From assembly GCF_002234675.1 (NCBI RefSeq), contig NC_019879.2:11405464-11469463 (forward strand): DNA of 64,000 nt, given 5' to 3'. This stretch comes from Oryzias latipes. Lineage: Eukaryota; Chordata; Actinopteri; Beloniformes; Adrianichthyidae. A program made the translations under genes and the position numbers. Below are positions 21,700 through 32,879 of this stretch, in pieces. Every line of letters begins with the position of its first letter. Position 1 is the first letter of the stretch. Under the pieces are notes generated by a model. It had not been told where the DNA came from, searched no databases, and saw only the letters and a list, made by a program, of their open reading frames with translations.

Positions 21700-22191
21700 T
21701 GAATTTCTAGACATTTTGTTAGGTATGCCTTTTCCATCAAGATTTAATTTTTTACATCCAGTTGAAATAAAAACACAATAATTATTTAGCATTTATGTTT
21801 TGTAGGAATCCAAACTTCCAGATATGTAGAATACACTCTACTCAGATTGCTACCAACAAAAATAATTACTGGAAAAAGCTAAGTGTGTGGCATGCAAATA
21901 GGGCCAGAGGATGTCATTGAAGTTTAAAACAAAGAATATTTTGTTGGAAAAAAAAAAGACAGAACCACCAAACTTTATACAGTGATGCACAATTCATGTT
22001 TGTAGAAAGAAAAGTTCTGCCTTTGCAATGCTGGAGATTTTTGTTTTGCAGCTTCCTGGTTTTGAATGATGCACAGAAAGTATTGGTTGGAAGATTTGGC
22101 ACAACTAAACTACATTTTTGCTCACTAAGTAAACTTTAGGTCTGTAGATCCGCCGCATGTCATAAAGCTGGAATCCTCTCAGACTGGTTTC

Positions 22192-22437
22192 TTGAACATG
22201 ACAATGACTTCACTGGACTTAGATGATCTCCAGCCACCAGATTTAAACCCAATAGAGAAAATTTGGGATGTGGTGGAACTGGAGATTGGCATCATGGATA
22301 TTCAGCAGACAAATCTGCAGCAACTGCATGATGCTATCATGTCAATATGGCCCAACGTCTCTGCAGGAATGTTTCCAGAACCTATGGCACCAAAGATTAA
22401 GGCAGTTCTCAAGGCAATAGGGGGTCCAATCCAGTAG
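22192..22437 (+). pseudogene. Tc1-like transposase C-terminal fragment, copy 2
   Basis: Identical duplicate of 16933-17178, with the DLNPIEKIWDVVE motif. Confidence 0.75.
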
Positions 22438-22690
22438 TAGCAATACTCTTCATAGGAAAAGAAAAGCTCAGATTTCAGCAGCTGAAAGTTTCCATGAGAG
22501 CAGAATTGCTTTTGTATGAAGAAAAATCAAATCCCGCATTTGATGTTCAACCAGGAATATCCAGCAGAACTTGGGTTTCTGCTCTACAACTCGGAGAAAT
22601 TGTAATTTTCATCAAATGCTAGAATAAATTAACTTAAGTTAAAAGTCATTCAAAACTAAAACCCATTAAAATAAAGATGAGAGATGATTT

Positions 22691-22696
22691 TTTATT
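22691..22696 (-). promoter_or_regulatory. Likely EEF1AKMT1 polyadenylation signal
   Basis: AATAAA on the minus strand about 250 bp past the stop codon, the first canonical signal in the gene's direction. Repeated at 17432-17437 in the other duplication unit. Confidence 0.5.
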
Positions 22697-22946
22697 GGAA
22701 AACACAACATTTGATTTATTATCCTACCAAACAGCCCCTACTGACTATCAAAGTCACATATTTTAGATTTATAAGATGTTTGACATTTTTTTCTGGAAAA
22801 ACGTCAATATTTGCTCCTTCAATGAGCAGTCATGAAAGAGCATTCTGTTGATTGAAGTGAAAGTCTCTTCTCCTGCTGCTCTGCATCGCCTAAAAAGACG
22901 ATCCTTATTTGCCAAAGACAGTCCCTGCTCGAATCAGGCCAAGAGT

Positions 22947-24179
22947 TCAGAGACACAGCAAGCTGGACGGGTAGTTGACGAAACATCGGAACTCGTTGGA
23001 GAGGTTTCTGTTGTGCCGGGGCTCAAAGCTGCACATTTTAACATCCAGCAGCTCTTTGGCGAGATTCTCCATGATGGCTCCTGTAGCAGAGCAGAGCAGA
23101 GCAACGGTTAGTTCAGACAGACACGCGAGACTGACGGAACAGCGTGCAGGCTCAGGTCAGGGAGCCCCCTCTTCTCACCTGTGCACAGCAGCACTTTGCC
23201 TTTGCTCAAGTACTTGATGGTTTCGGCCACTTTGCTCAGACACTCCTCGGACAGGTACGGCGGGTCGGCCAGGACGATGTCGAAGCTGCGTGGCTCCACA
23301 CTCACCGGGAGAGACAGCGGCTGGTTGTAGTCGTAGAAAACGTAGTCCTCTCTGTAGGTGGAGAAGCGGCGGTCGAACTCCAAGACGACGGCAGTGACTC
23401 GCTCTGAACCGTCCACCACGCCCTGCTTCAGCTTCTGGTACACACTGGGCGCGCTCACACAGGCTATCCTGAGAGAAGGAGCGCCGACAGACATGTTTGA
23501 AGGTCAGAGAACCTCAACGTAAAGAAAACATCTGCTGACAGGGAGAAAATCTGAAGAGGCTGAGTGAATTCATGAAATACCCCTCAGCCAAAAGGAGGTC
23601 ACTTCAAGTTTATTGTATTAAATAATATTAAGTATAACATGTATACTATAGAGCACAGGTGCCAAACTCCAGACTTCGAAGGCCAGTGTTCTACATGTTT
23701 TCCAACTAACCTGCCATTGTAGCTTCTCATTGGCTGAACACACCTGATAAAGATTATTTATTGCAGATGAAGCAGGATTTCCAAAAACCAGTAGGATCCT
23801 GGAGACCCCTGTTATAGACCATGTACCTGTAGTGTTGAGAAGTATACTAACTGAATACTTCTTTAGACTAGTTTGGAACATTTTAAGTTTACAATATGTA
23901 GATAGTAAATAAAAAGTAAACTTCAGGTATACTGCCTCACTTTTAACACAGACTAGTACACTGAAATAGACTACTTTTTGCTTAGGAATACCAAAAACAC
24001 TTTTACTAAAAAGACTTAAGTTCCTTGTGACTGCTGCCCATTTCATCACGTCAACCTAGAGTTGACGTCAGCGTTTCTCCCACAAAAACAAACGACATCC
24101 AAACTTTTGCAAAGATGGATATGCATATTGTGTATAGAAAAGCAAAGCGTTTTGCTGATCACCGCTAGCTTTACAGAGA

Positions 24180-24215
<36 letters not shown>

Positions 24216-27200
24216 GCCTGGGGGCAGAGCTGGCAGAACAGACTCTTCCCAGAAGGGGCTTTTCTCACTGATCCACGTCACAATGTGAGGACACGCACAT
24301 TTTTGTGGGTTGGGAGGGGCTGGTGCTCAGAGCGCAGGTTTTTTTTAGAGGAATACTCAGAAATGCGTGAACGGATCAAAATACTCAAAATCAAAATACT
24401 ACTACTTTTTGAGAGGAATTAAAATTATTATACACATAAAAGCTCAAAAATCTGATGTTGTATGGTATAGGAGTTTATTCAAACAAGGGCTGCACGATAT
24501 GAGGAAAACTTGCGATATGCGATATTATTGATCAATATGGCGATAACGATATAATTTGCGGTATATAAACAAATAGAAAAATAACCAAAAACATCATTCC
24601 CATTTCACTGCAAAAGTTTAAAATTTATACTCCAAATGACCCTCATCGACACAGGTGACAATCGTCTAACATAATAGGCCTCCATCTGATTGGTAAACAA
24701 TGGGTAAGCGTCCATCTGATTGGTCAAAACATAAAGGGATTTATTTGATGCGTTAAATGCTTCAAGCTGCCATAAGATTGTTTAACACATTTTGGGTTTA
24801 TGATTTATTGCGATATTCACCGTCTTTCGCGATATGCATATTGCAGAGCTGGATATTGCGATAACGATAAATTTGCGGTATATTGTGCAGGCCTAATTCA
24901 AACAAACCCCTTTCATCTAGCTTTTTAACTTTGATCTGATTTTTGAAAATTCTCCTTCATAATTCATCACAAACATGGATTTATTGACAAAAGAATCGCA
25001 GCTTGTTGGGTTTTACTGCTGCACTGCAAAACCTGTTTCTTAAGAAAGTAGAAAGATCCTCGTTTCAAGAAAATTTGTCTTGTTGTCTGTCTAGCAAGAA
25101 AAATAATCTTATCAAGAATAGCAAAATAATATTACTTTGAGAAAAGATGTCTTAATGACTAGAATTGTTTTTGATACAATAAGAATTCTTATAGCATTTT
25201 TTTTACCCCACTTGGGAGATTTTCTTGTTTGTTTAAAGAAAATCTTTCAAATTTTTAGAATTTCTAACTTATTTCTAATGGCCTGTTGTTGCAGTGTGTC
25301 ACTGTTTCCAAATTGCCCAAAGTGCAATCCAGCTGAGGATCAGTAATAACAGAGATTTGATGGATTTCATGTTAGGAAGTTGAAGCCAAGGCAGTGAAGG
25401 TTTAGCAGCTAAACCGGTTTGTTTGGTGCATGGTGAGGGTTTAACTGCTAGAATAGCTCATTTCAAGCACCTTTCAAGCCCAAAATGAATCAGATCATTT
25501 GGATTTAAGTTGATTAAGTTGATTTAAGTTTTCAGACATCCATCAGAAATTCAAGCATGAGATAAGAAGGGACAGCTTTCTGGCTGATCATTTAGTCATC
25601 CGTCTTCTAAACCAGTTTTTGTCCCTTGCGGGGTCACAGGGCTGCAAGAGCCTATCCCGGCCACTCGCAGGGGACATCCTGGACAGGTCCCCAGTTTGTC
25701 GCAGGGCCACAATCACACACCCATACACACTCACATTCATACCTAGGGACAATTTAGAGTATTCAAATTAAATTTGGAGCATGTTTTTGGACGGTAGGAC
25801 GAGGCCGGAGTCCCCGGAGAAAACCCACGCATGCACGGGGAGAACATGCAAACTCCACACTGAAAGGTCCCCCATTGATGTTCTGGTTCAGGTCCCCCAG
25901 CCGAGACTTGAACCAGGGGCCTTGTTGCTGTGAGGCAAGAACCACTGAGCAGTGGTTAGTGCTGATCATTGCCTTTAAATCAAGCCTTAAACCCTCAAGA
26001 CGAAACAAAGTGTTTGCATAGGCGACCGATAACCCAAGAATGGGAGGGGCCTCTTCACTCAGAACTCACCTGAGGACTGATCATGATGCATCATGTTTAA
26101 CACTTTGAAAGTACAATGATGCAGCATCAATATACTGATACAAGACCACCAACTTTATTTAAAAAGACACAAACCCCCAACCGAACTCTTCAAACTAAGG
26201 AGAAAGCAGAAGCAGAAAGGAGTCCAACACTGAATCAAAGGCTGGGATGTAAAAATGGATTTTAAGATTTGATTTAAAGGGTGGACAATGTAAATGTTGG
26301 TCTAACATGCTGTGATGAAGCGTTCCGCAGTTTTATAGCACAAACAGGAAGAGCTCGATCCCCTTTGAGCTTCCTTCTGGACCTTGATCATTGCAGGAAA
26401 CGCTGGACAGCTGATCTGAATACGAAGAGAGAAGCTCGGAGAGCTGCCATGGGCCATCACTCAAACACTTCAAAGCAACTCTTAACCCTGGACAGTCCAC
26501 CACATCAAAGAATTGACAGAAAATTCAGATTTTTGGAAATTAGAATTTTTAAACCCTTTGATGAATTCCACAAAAAATAAATCGCATCTTCATTTTTTTA
26601 AATGAGATTTACTGTAGATGGTATCAATTATGAGACATTGGATGATTTGGTCATTTTTTGTTGACAACAATGTTAGTTTAAGATGCAGATATATTGACAT
26701 GAGTATTTTAAAAAGCCTCTTCTTTAGCAGTAATGCTCTACTAAAGTTTCAGCTGTTCAGGAGCGGCAACGACTCCACCATCACCTCTGTCACCTGATCC
26801 CAGTCATGCCCCGGTAGCCATTGGCCTCCAAGCCCCAAATTAGGCCCAACACATAAAACAAAATTTTGAATTGAAACTATAAACTGAGAAATAAAAGCAA
26901 AGAGGAAAAGAAATGAATAAAACAAAAGTTGAATATAAAAAAACAGCAGATGTTACAAAAAAACATTATTTTTCATTTGGTAACAGTTTTAGGTATCTAG
27001 TTCTTTTTCTTAAAATTTACAATTTACAATTTTTTTTTTGAAATTTGCAATATTTTCTTCAAGTTTACCATGTGTACTGTCGGGTTTAAAATAGTTTTCA
27101 ACTTTTTCTTCCAGATTTACAACCTGCCTTTTCATTCACTTTAAGCTGATCCTGCTTTGAGCCCACTAAAGTCTTCCAACACCAGAGGAGCATCAGCAGC

Positions 27201-28250
27201 TGCAATGTCAGAACCAAATCTGAAACAAAGAGGGTCCTATGTGTCTAACCTTACTTGCCTCTCGGCCAGTACACTAAACTGCAAGTTTATCATCACCACA
27301 ATATCAACCTGGCAAAAGATGACGTAAACTGCGATGGTTACACGCACGCTAAAACAATCTCATGACAGCTTGAAGTATTTAAAGAATCAAACTGAGCCCT
27401 TTACGCATTTGACCAAACAGATGGACCTCCTTTATGTTAGATGCCCGCCTCCTATTTGGATGAGGATCATTTGGAGTATAACTTAAGTTATGTTGACTTT
27501 TATTTAAATAAAATAGGTCCAATTAAGTGGAAAAGATGTATTAGTTGTTTATTTGCTTTGCTATTTGTTAATGCACCACAAGTCATATATTGAATTATTG
27601 ATCGCTAAAATCGCACATATGTTGTGGCCCCACCTGCCTCCTTCTCCAGCTTCTCGCACCACCTCCTCCGCCAGCCGTGTTGCCGTCTCATCGCTGTACC
27701 AGAACTGACTCATCCGCTGCAACACAAGAGTCCATGCGATCGGTAACACTGAGTCATCAGGAACCAGAATCTGAAGCACACGACTGAAGTTCATCAGCTT
27801 TTCTTCCTGTTTCTGTCAGACGTCTGGATCAGTTGCTCAAAAATGCAGACGCAGAAACTCAAAGCATGTAAAAAAAAAAAACAAAGTAGAACCACAGAAA
27901 TCCAAAAATGTGTCCAATAAATAAGATGTTTAACCAAATACAAGACCAGTAAAAAGAAAGAAAGAAGAAAAAAAACATTCATTTGCATTGTAAAAAAAAT
28001 CCATCATAATTTGCTACATCAGAGACCAGACCATGAATGAGATTAATTTGGACAAATGCAAAAAGTTCTCCAGCATTGCAAAAGCATCTGAACTCACCCA
28101 GTCCTCCTCCAAAGCTCCTACACTGAACGGGTCGGAGGGAATTGCCTGGTGGTCCGGACTAGCTCCAGTCTCCTCATAAAACTCCTGCAGGGCAGCCAGA
28201 GTGTGAGCAGACAGAGTGGGAACATCATCATCATCATCGCTCCCACTCAT
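22947..28250 (-). CDS. EEF1AKMT1: EEF1AKMT1, eEF1A lysine methyltransferase 1
   Basis: SAM-dependent methyltransferase (formerly N6AMT2) that methylates a lysine of translation factor eEF1A in the cytoplasm (Lys79 in human). Four coding exons: 28098-28250 (ATG at 28248-28250), 27634-27716, 23179-23468 and 22947-23080 (TGA at 22947-22949). All junctions are GT-AG and phases join: 660 nt, 219 residues; the human protein has about 214. Landmarks: acidic N-terminus [47 protein letters not shown] (SAM-binding region), the DPPY catalytic motif in [22 protein letters not shown], and the C-terminal [19 protein letters not shown]. Exons 3-4 and 1.8 kb of intron before exon 3 lie in the second tandem duplication unit. 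It is convergent with CRYL1 and same-strand with XPO4. No defect is seen. Confidence 0.93.
23655..23812. mobile_element. hAT-type MITE, 158 bp, copy 2
   Basis: Duplicate of 18396-18553, with the same near-perfect 8-bp flanks; in the EEF1AKMT1 intron between exons 2 and 3. Confidence 0.7.
24485..24895. mobile_element. hAT-type non-autonomous element, 411 bp
   Basis: Complete element: AAGGGCTGCAC at the left, GTGCAGGCCTA at the right, with an 8-bp duplication ATTCAAAC at 24477-24484 and 24896-24903. No coding capacity. The right breakpoint of the tandem duplication falls inside it at 24879. Confidence 0.8.
25023..25300. repeat. TIR-like DNA repeat (CACTGCAAAA ends)
   Basis: Starts CACTGCAAAACCTG near 25025 and ends GTTGTTGCAGTG near 25297, with an AAGAAA/TTCTTG-rich interior. 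Similar sequence is seen at about 47030-47240 and 62870-63095. Probably a non-autonomous DNA element; its class is unclear. Confidence 0.4.
25600..25965 (-). repeat. Near-complete tRNA-derived teleost SINE
   Basis: On the minus strand it reads from a tRNA-like head (A-box-like CAGTGGTTAGTGCTGATC, B-box-like GGTTCAAGTCTCGGC near 25915-25901). It continues through GTGTGGAGTTTGCATGTTCTC, the TTTCTCCGGGGACTCCGG block and GTCCAAAAACATGC, and ends with CCTGTGACCCCGCAAGGGAC. It is the best-preserved copy of this family in the window. Confidence 0.75.
25966..27633. other. EEF1AKMT1 intron, remaining sequence
   Basis: The rest of the intron between exon 3 (23468) and exon 2 (27634). AT-rich, with short open frames (for example 26281-26580) that lack codon bias or family similarity. 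I see no gene, RNA or clear transposon here. Confidence 0.5.
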
Positions 28251-28880
28251 GATGGACTGGAGGAGGAAGATGAGGAGGAAGCAATTCCCCCAGCAGTGAT
28301 GGTTCCCTTAGATGGAACTGAGATAAGGAGAAAAAAGGGAATATTCCTGATTTATTACATTTCAGATTCAGACCTGGAGAACTCAGTCCGTTTTCATTCC
28401 GGAGATCTGACAAATTCTGGAAGACTTTCAGAAACATAACAGAACTCTAAGTTTACGCTGTGAAAAATAAGCTTTGATACATTGAAAATTATCTCTAAAA
28501 CATCCTGGGTTGAGGTTTTCAGCAATAAATCGGTTCAAACGGGTTCATTTTGTCAAGGAAATTAAGAGAACTCTAGCAGCATGAATGATGATGAAAGCAT
28601 GTCAGGGCTGGACGTCCCGTTACAGCCGGAATTCATGTCTGCGCTCGTTCTTAAGCAGCCAAAATTACTTTAAACTCATCGTCGATGTTTGTGTCAACGT
28701 TTGTCTGTGAGCACGAGACTCACGTGTAACCCCTTTCTCCTGTTGGCCTCTGCGTTACTCTGCAGTCAGAAACGCTTGAAACTGCTGCGCTCTCGAACTC
28801 ACGGGCAGTCGCAGGATTGTGACGTAACAAAACAGTACGGCGACAACAGAGGGACAAGAAGCCAGCAAAACTGTCTTCGC
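28251..28880. promoter_or_regulatory. EEF1AKMT1 upstream / promoter region
   Basis: The 630 bp before the EEF1AKMT1 start codon up to the hAT insertion. It contains a CRE-like TGACGTAA at 28820-28827 and little repeat sequence. The transcription start cannot be read. The assignment is positional. Confidence 0.35.
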
Positions 28881-30486
28881 CAGTGCTTCTCAATTGTTTT
28901 TTGCAAGGCCTAGGAAAAAGAAAAATTAGGTTAGTATCTATACAAATTGTGTAAGTATACCTGAAATTGTATCTTCTAACAATAACAAAAGAAAAAATCA
29001 ATATAAATCCACTTTCAACAAATATTAACTTTATTTAGCCACACAGAAACCCTGTTATAGTCTAAAGCAGAAAAGTAGCTTAAACTGCCTGAAATAAAAA
29101 TAAAAATCTGTCAGTCCTTATTTAAACTAGACACATTTTTGACCAACTGAACCATTTGATGCTGATTAAAATAATTCAATCAAAAAATAATATTAAATGT
29201 AAATTGATCTTAAACATTAACACAGCAGCACCAATATATTTAATGTTTTTAGTTTGAAGAAATAGGTTAACAAAAAACGTTGTGCTGTTTTTCTTTTCTA
29301 AATGATCGATTGTTTATCTATGATCTCAAAAAGTGCAGCTGTTTTCCTGCATTTCCTGCTGTCTTTATGTCAAATACTGACACCAACTAAACGACAGGCG
29401 GACAAAGAATACATTTATGGAATATACAGATATGTCATCAAAATGTCTACAATAGTTAATAAAAGATGAAATTATTACCATGAGCTGTGTTGCGGCCAAA
29501 CAGCATTGAGGGCCGCCCTGGGCTAAGCCCCGGCTTCTCTGTCAGACGCGCGTTCCAACAAAAGTCCAAACTTCTGCTTCGCTGCAAATTATTTATTTTC
29601 TTCTTCTGCAGGTTTCCCATCCATACAGTCCAAACGATTAACACATTAAATAATCAAGCAGTGACAGACTTCCAAATTTTAACAAATAACGCGATTATGA
29701 CGGTGTGGCACCGTCAGATGACAAGGGGGGGGCCACACCGTGTTTTATTGTTTGTGTATTTATGTGTTTTATGTTTTAAAATTACTACCTGTGGTGCCAT
29801 CTGGACAATAATTGAAAGCAACGCCCAACAGGCATGGCTTAGCGCTTAAAAGGGAGCACCACAGGTAGTGAAATAAGGAGTGACGGAGGTGCCATGCGCT
29901 GTGTGGCGCTGCGTTGAGAAACTGTGGTGTCAACTGGTTCTGAATAAAGAACGACCCTCCTCACCTTGGCTCCTCTGCATTATTTCCTGACGGGACCCCG
30001 TCACAGCGGTCAACAAATGATGTCATCACCGCGGCTCACCCCACTTCTTCATCCATTCACATGCGTCACCAGTGAGTCAGTGAGCACCTTTCAAAAATTG
30101 TGCCACACACGCCTGCAGCGCTTCACCTGTGCCATTTCCATTATGGCTCCTACAAACGGAGTAATCTAAAGGCACGTGATGATCTTGGCGTGCGCTGTTC
30201 CACCTCGCATCCTGAGCACACTATCCCTCCCCTCTCCTTCTCACACACGCAGCTGCGTGTGACAGGAGACAGGACCAGCTGCAGGGACGGCAGTTCACAG
30301 GTTTCAAGCTGTTACAAACTCTGTGATAGAACAGATAATAGTAAATCAATAAAGGAGCAGATTTTTTTCCAAGCACTAAGTCACTGTCACCACCGCGCAC
30401 GGTTAAATTTGTGCCCCGAGCAATTGCCCGCATTACCTGTGCCTAAAACCGCTACTACTGCGCGTCCCACTATTTGAGAAGCACTG
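28881..30486. mobile_element. hAT-type element with a nested solo LTR
   Basis: Starts CAGTGCTTCTCAATTG at 28881 and ends TTTGAGAAGCACTG at 30486, flanked by GTCTTCGC and GTCTACGC (7 of 8). Length is 1606 bp, including a 302-bp solo LTR. Its right part (about 30230-30480) shares segments with 36220-36400 inside another hAT. No intact transposase. Confidence 0.75.
29704..30005 (+). mobile_element. Solo LTR, 302 bp
   Basis: Starts TGTGGCACCGTCAG and ends GACCCCGTCACA (TG...CA ends). A TTAAAAGG box lies near 29848, and AATAAAG near 29943 is a plausible poly(A) signal. Flanks ACGG (29700-29703) and GCGG (30006-30009) fit a 4-bp target duplication with one change. No internal retroelement genes remain. 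Gypsy-type is the likeliest class but is not proven. Confidence 0.65.
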
Positions 30487-30494
30487 GTCTACGC

Positions 30495-31310
30495 CCATCT
30501 ACGCTCAGGTATTGCTAGTTCCTCAGGAGGGTGAGGGGCATGAGTGGTGGTGCTGGACCTCCTGCCCCTCAGGTCCGGTGGTGGACCCCTTCCTTTGCTG
30601 ACTGTCTCTGCGCTGGGGCTGTCCCGGTCTCTGTCTGCAGCTGGCTGGTTGCCCTCTGGCTTCCCGGTCGCCCTGGGAGGTGAGGCACCTACTGCGGCCT
30701 GCTGGGGGACCGATCGCTCGGGGGGAGGCCTTCTTCCCCCGGTTGTGCCCATCCGCCTGCTCCTTCCCGCTCCCACCCAAACTAATTTTGCACACATGCA
30801 CATAGGGCTCCGGAAATTGGACGGGTGGGATGTGCTGGCAGGGCTGAACGGGGTGTCACCCTCTTTGGGGCCTCAACGGCACCCGCCCTCCATTCCACTT
30901 TTACCCGCGTATTAGACACCTTGATTCATCTAGGGTCATGTGGAGGGGGACACGGGGATACATCCGGGTTCATATCTCACCTGTCCACCCCCCAATTTAA
31001 CTCTCACTTTAGACACCGCACACATAGCAAACACACACTTACACAGAGGGAACCCAGGGTGGGGGTGGGGCTCTGCTGCTTGGCAGCAGGGGGGCCCACC
31101 ACCCCACAGGAGACCTCCCATTTTACCTGCAGCACACACACTGTACCCCCACACCACAATACACAGTGGGATCGGGGAGGGGCGGCCGATCTTCAGACCT
31201 TCAACTCTCATCTGTTTGCTCAGTTGTTGGACAGAACAAGTTTAAAAATAAAAATGAAGGGGCGGGGCTGTGCCCTCACTGCTGTCATTTGTTTTCATTT
31301 TTATATTTAG
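30495..31310 (+). mobile_element. GC-rich retroelement 3' region (L1-like)
   Basis: A G+C-rich, low-complexity block ending with TCATCTGTTTGCTCAGTTG, then TTGGACAGAACAAG near 31200-31240. The same terminal motif closes the poly(A)-tailed insertion at 52335-53812, so this looks like a shorter or older relative without a long A tail. The open frames on both strands are composition artefacts. Confidence 0.5.
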
Positions 31311-31514
31311 CTGCATTTCTTTTTTCAATTTCAGTTTCTGCATGAATTTCATTTGCACATAAACATTTTAAACTACTATACTGTATATAAAATTGAAAAC
31401 AAAACAGTTAATGGTGTCAAAACACTCAATATTACCACAATTCAGTTGTTCTTGTATTTTGTTTTTAAAACCTACGGACCAGAGATATTCATAAGAACAT
31501 GGATTGTTTAGCTA

Positions 31515-31537
31515 AAAAAAAAAAAAAAAAAAAAAAA
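31515..31537 (+). repeat. Poly(A) tract
   Basis: A run of about 23 A downstream of the XPO4 3' region; possibly the tail of an eroded retroposon. Confidence 0.8.
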
Positions 31538-31763
31538 TCAAATATCTCAAAAAGTTTAGTTTATTTACAGCATAACTTAAAATTACAAATAGAAGCAAAA
31601 CAAATTATTTTAGATGAAGTATTATATGAATTTTTTTAAATCACCAATTGGAAAATATTTAATTGAAGGTTGCCAGGTTGGTGATTATCTACAGAATAAT
31701 GCAGAAAATCTGGGCATCTTCTTTGAGTCTGTCTGACTCACAGTTATGCTGTAAACCAATCAT

Positions 31764-32879
31764 TTTATTTATTAGATAAAGAAAACTTGACAGCAGACAT
31801 AAAAAGGAAACCGAAGAGGCCAGAACATTTTATACAATAACTTTATGTACACTTTTACACTTCATTAACAAAAACAGCCATCTACAATTACTGGGATAGT
31901 GCTCTGAGTGAAATGGATCTCTAAAATAATGCTTTGAGAAGTGGCTCTGCTCCTTTTTATTTGGTTTGTTATTGCTGTCCGTCACGTCAGTCTCCAGTGT
32001 GTGTTGAACAGTGATGCTGCCGTGAAAACGCTAAAATGATCCCGTTAACCCTCCATCCCTGTCAAGCCTCTTTGTGTCAAGATTCTTAAAGCCTAGCGTC
32101 TGTCCAGGTAAAAAGGAAAATTAAAAATCTGCAAAGGTCAACGTGGTGAGCGATGCTCGCTCTTATAATAGATCCCTTAAACTCGTGCAGACTGCCATCT
32201 ACTGGCCGAAAAGGAGAAGTCACTCCATCTTGTTTAAAAACAAAGTATTTTGTGCAGAAAGAATCAAAAATAACAATGCTTTTTATAATCTGTGTGAATT
32301 TGCTGAGGTTTTGGCAAACCGCAGGCACTCTGTCACACACAAGCACACCCACAGAGCAATCAACAACATCAAGGCACTCTGGAAAGGACAGGGTGGTGTG
32401 TGTTTGTGCGCGTCATGGCAATCCTCATTAAAAGACATCAAAAACGGCCCCTGTAAAGCCTAACCTAAACACAGTCAGTCTTTTCCCTCTGTGTTCTTGT
32501 GAGTGTGTTTGAGTGCAGCCTCCAGAAGCTTTCATCTCACTGAATAAAAGCGCGGTGTCGTCAAAAAAAGCAGCCTCTGCAATTTGAGAGGGGGGAACCC
32601 TTCAACCAGGTCTCCGTTGAGCAGTTCAGTCTCCATGGTTACCACAGTAACTATGTAAAACATGCTGGAGGAGCAGTGGGACAGGCAGGTGCAACGGGCA
32701 CAAGAGGATTTAAAAAAAAAAAAGGTTCCCAGCTGAAAACGGGGTAAACATTCAGACTAGAAGCTCCTCCGAGGCTTCGAGCCGCATCGTCCCAGGCAAA
32801 GTTCCCAGAGAGGAGGCGGGGTCAGTCTTTCATTGGTTGATTTTCAGGACGAGTCAAGGCCAGCGATGTTATCCAGTGG
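31764..32879 (-). other. Putative XPO4 3' UTR
   Basis: Follows the XPO4 stop codon on its transcribed strand and is free of clear transposons. Overlapping AATAAA signals on the minus strand at 31764-31773 give a possible end about 1.1 kb after the stop; another candidate lies near 31953. The extent is inferred, not shown. Confidence 0.35.

Larger units (their letters stand above)
19621..24879. repeat. Tandem duplication, copy 2 (5259 bp)
   Basis: Second unit of the direct duplication, abutting copy 1 without spacer. It is adjacent to the upstream exons of EEF1AKMT1 and therefore supplies the exons most likely used by the gene. Past 24881 the flanking hAT continues to its natural end (24895), whereas in copy 1 the sequence switches at 19623 to the hAT-derived start of copy 2. 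Confidence 0.95.

Noticed and set aside
26281..26580. A 99-codon frame in the EEF1AKMT1 intron
   Set aside because: No similarity, no splice context in phase with the gene, and isolated in AT-rich sequence.
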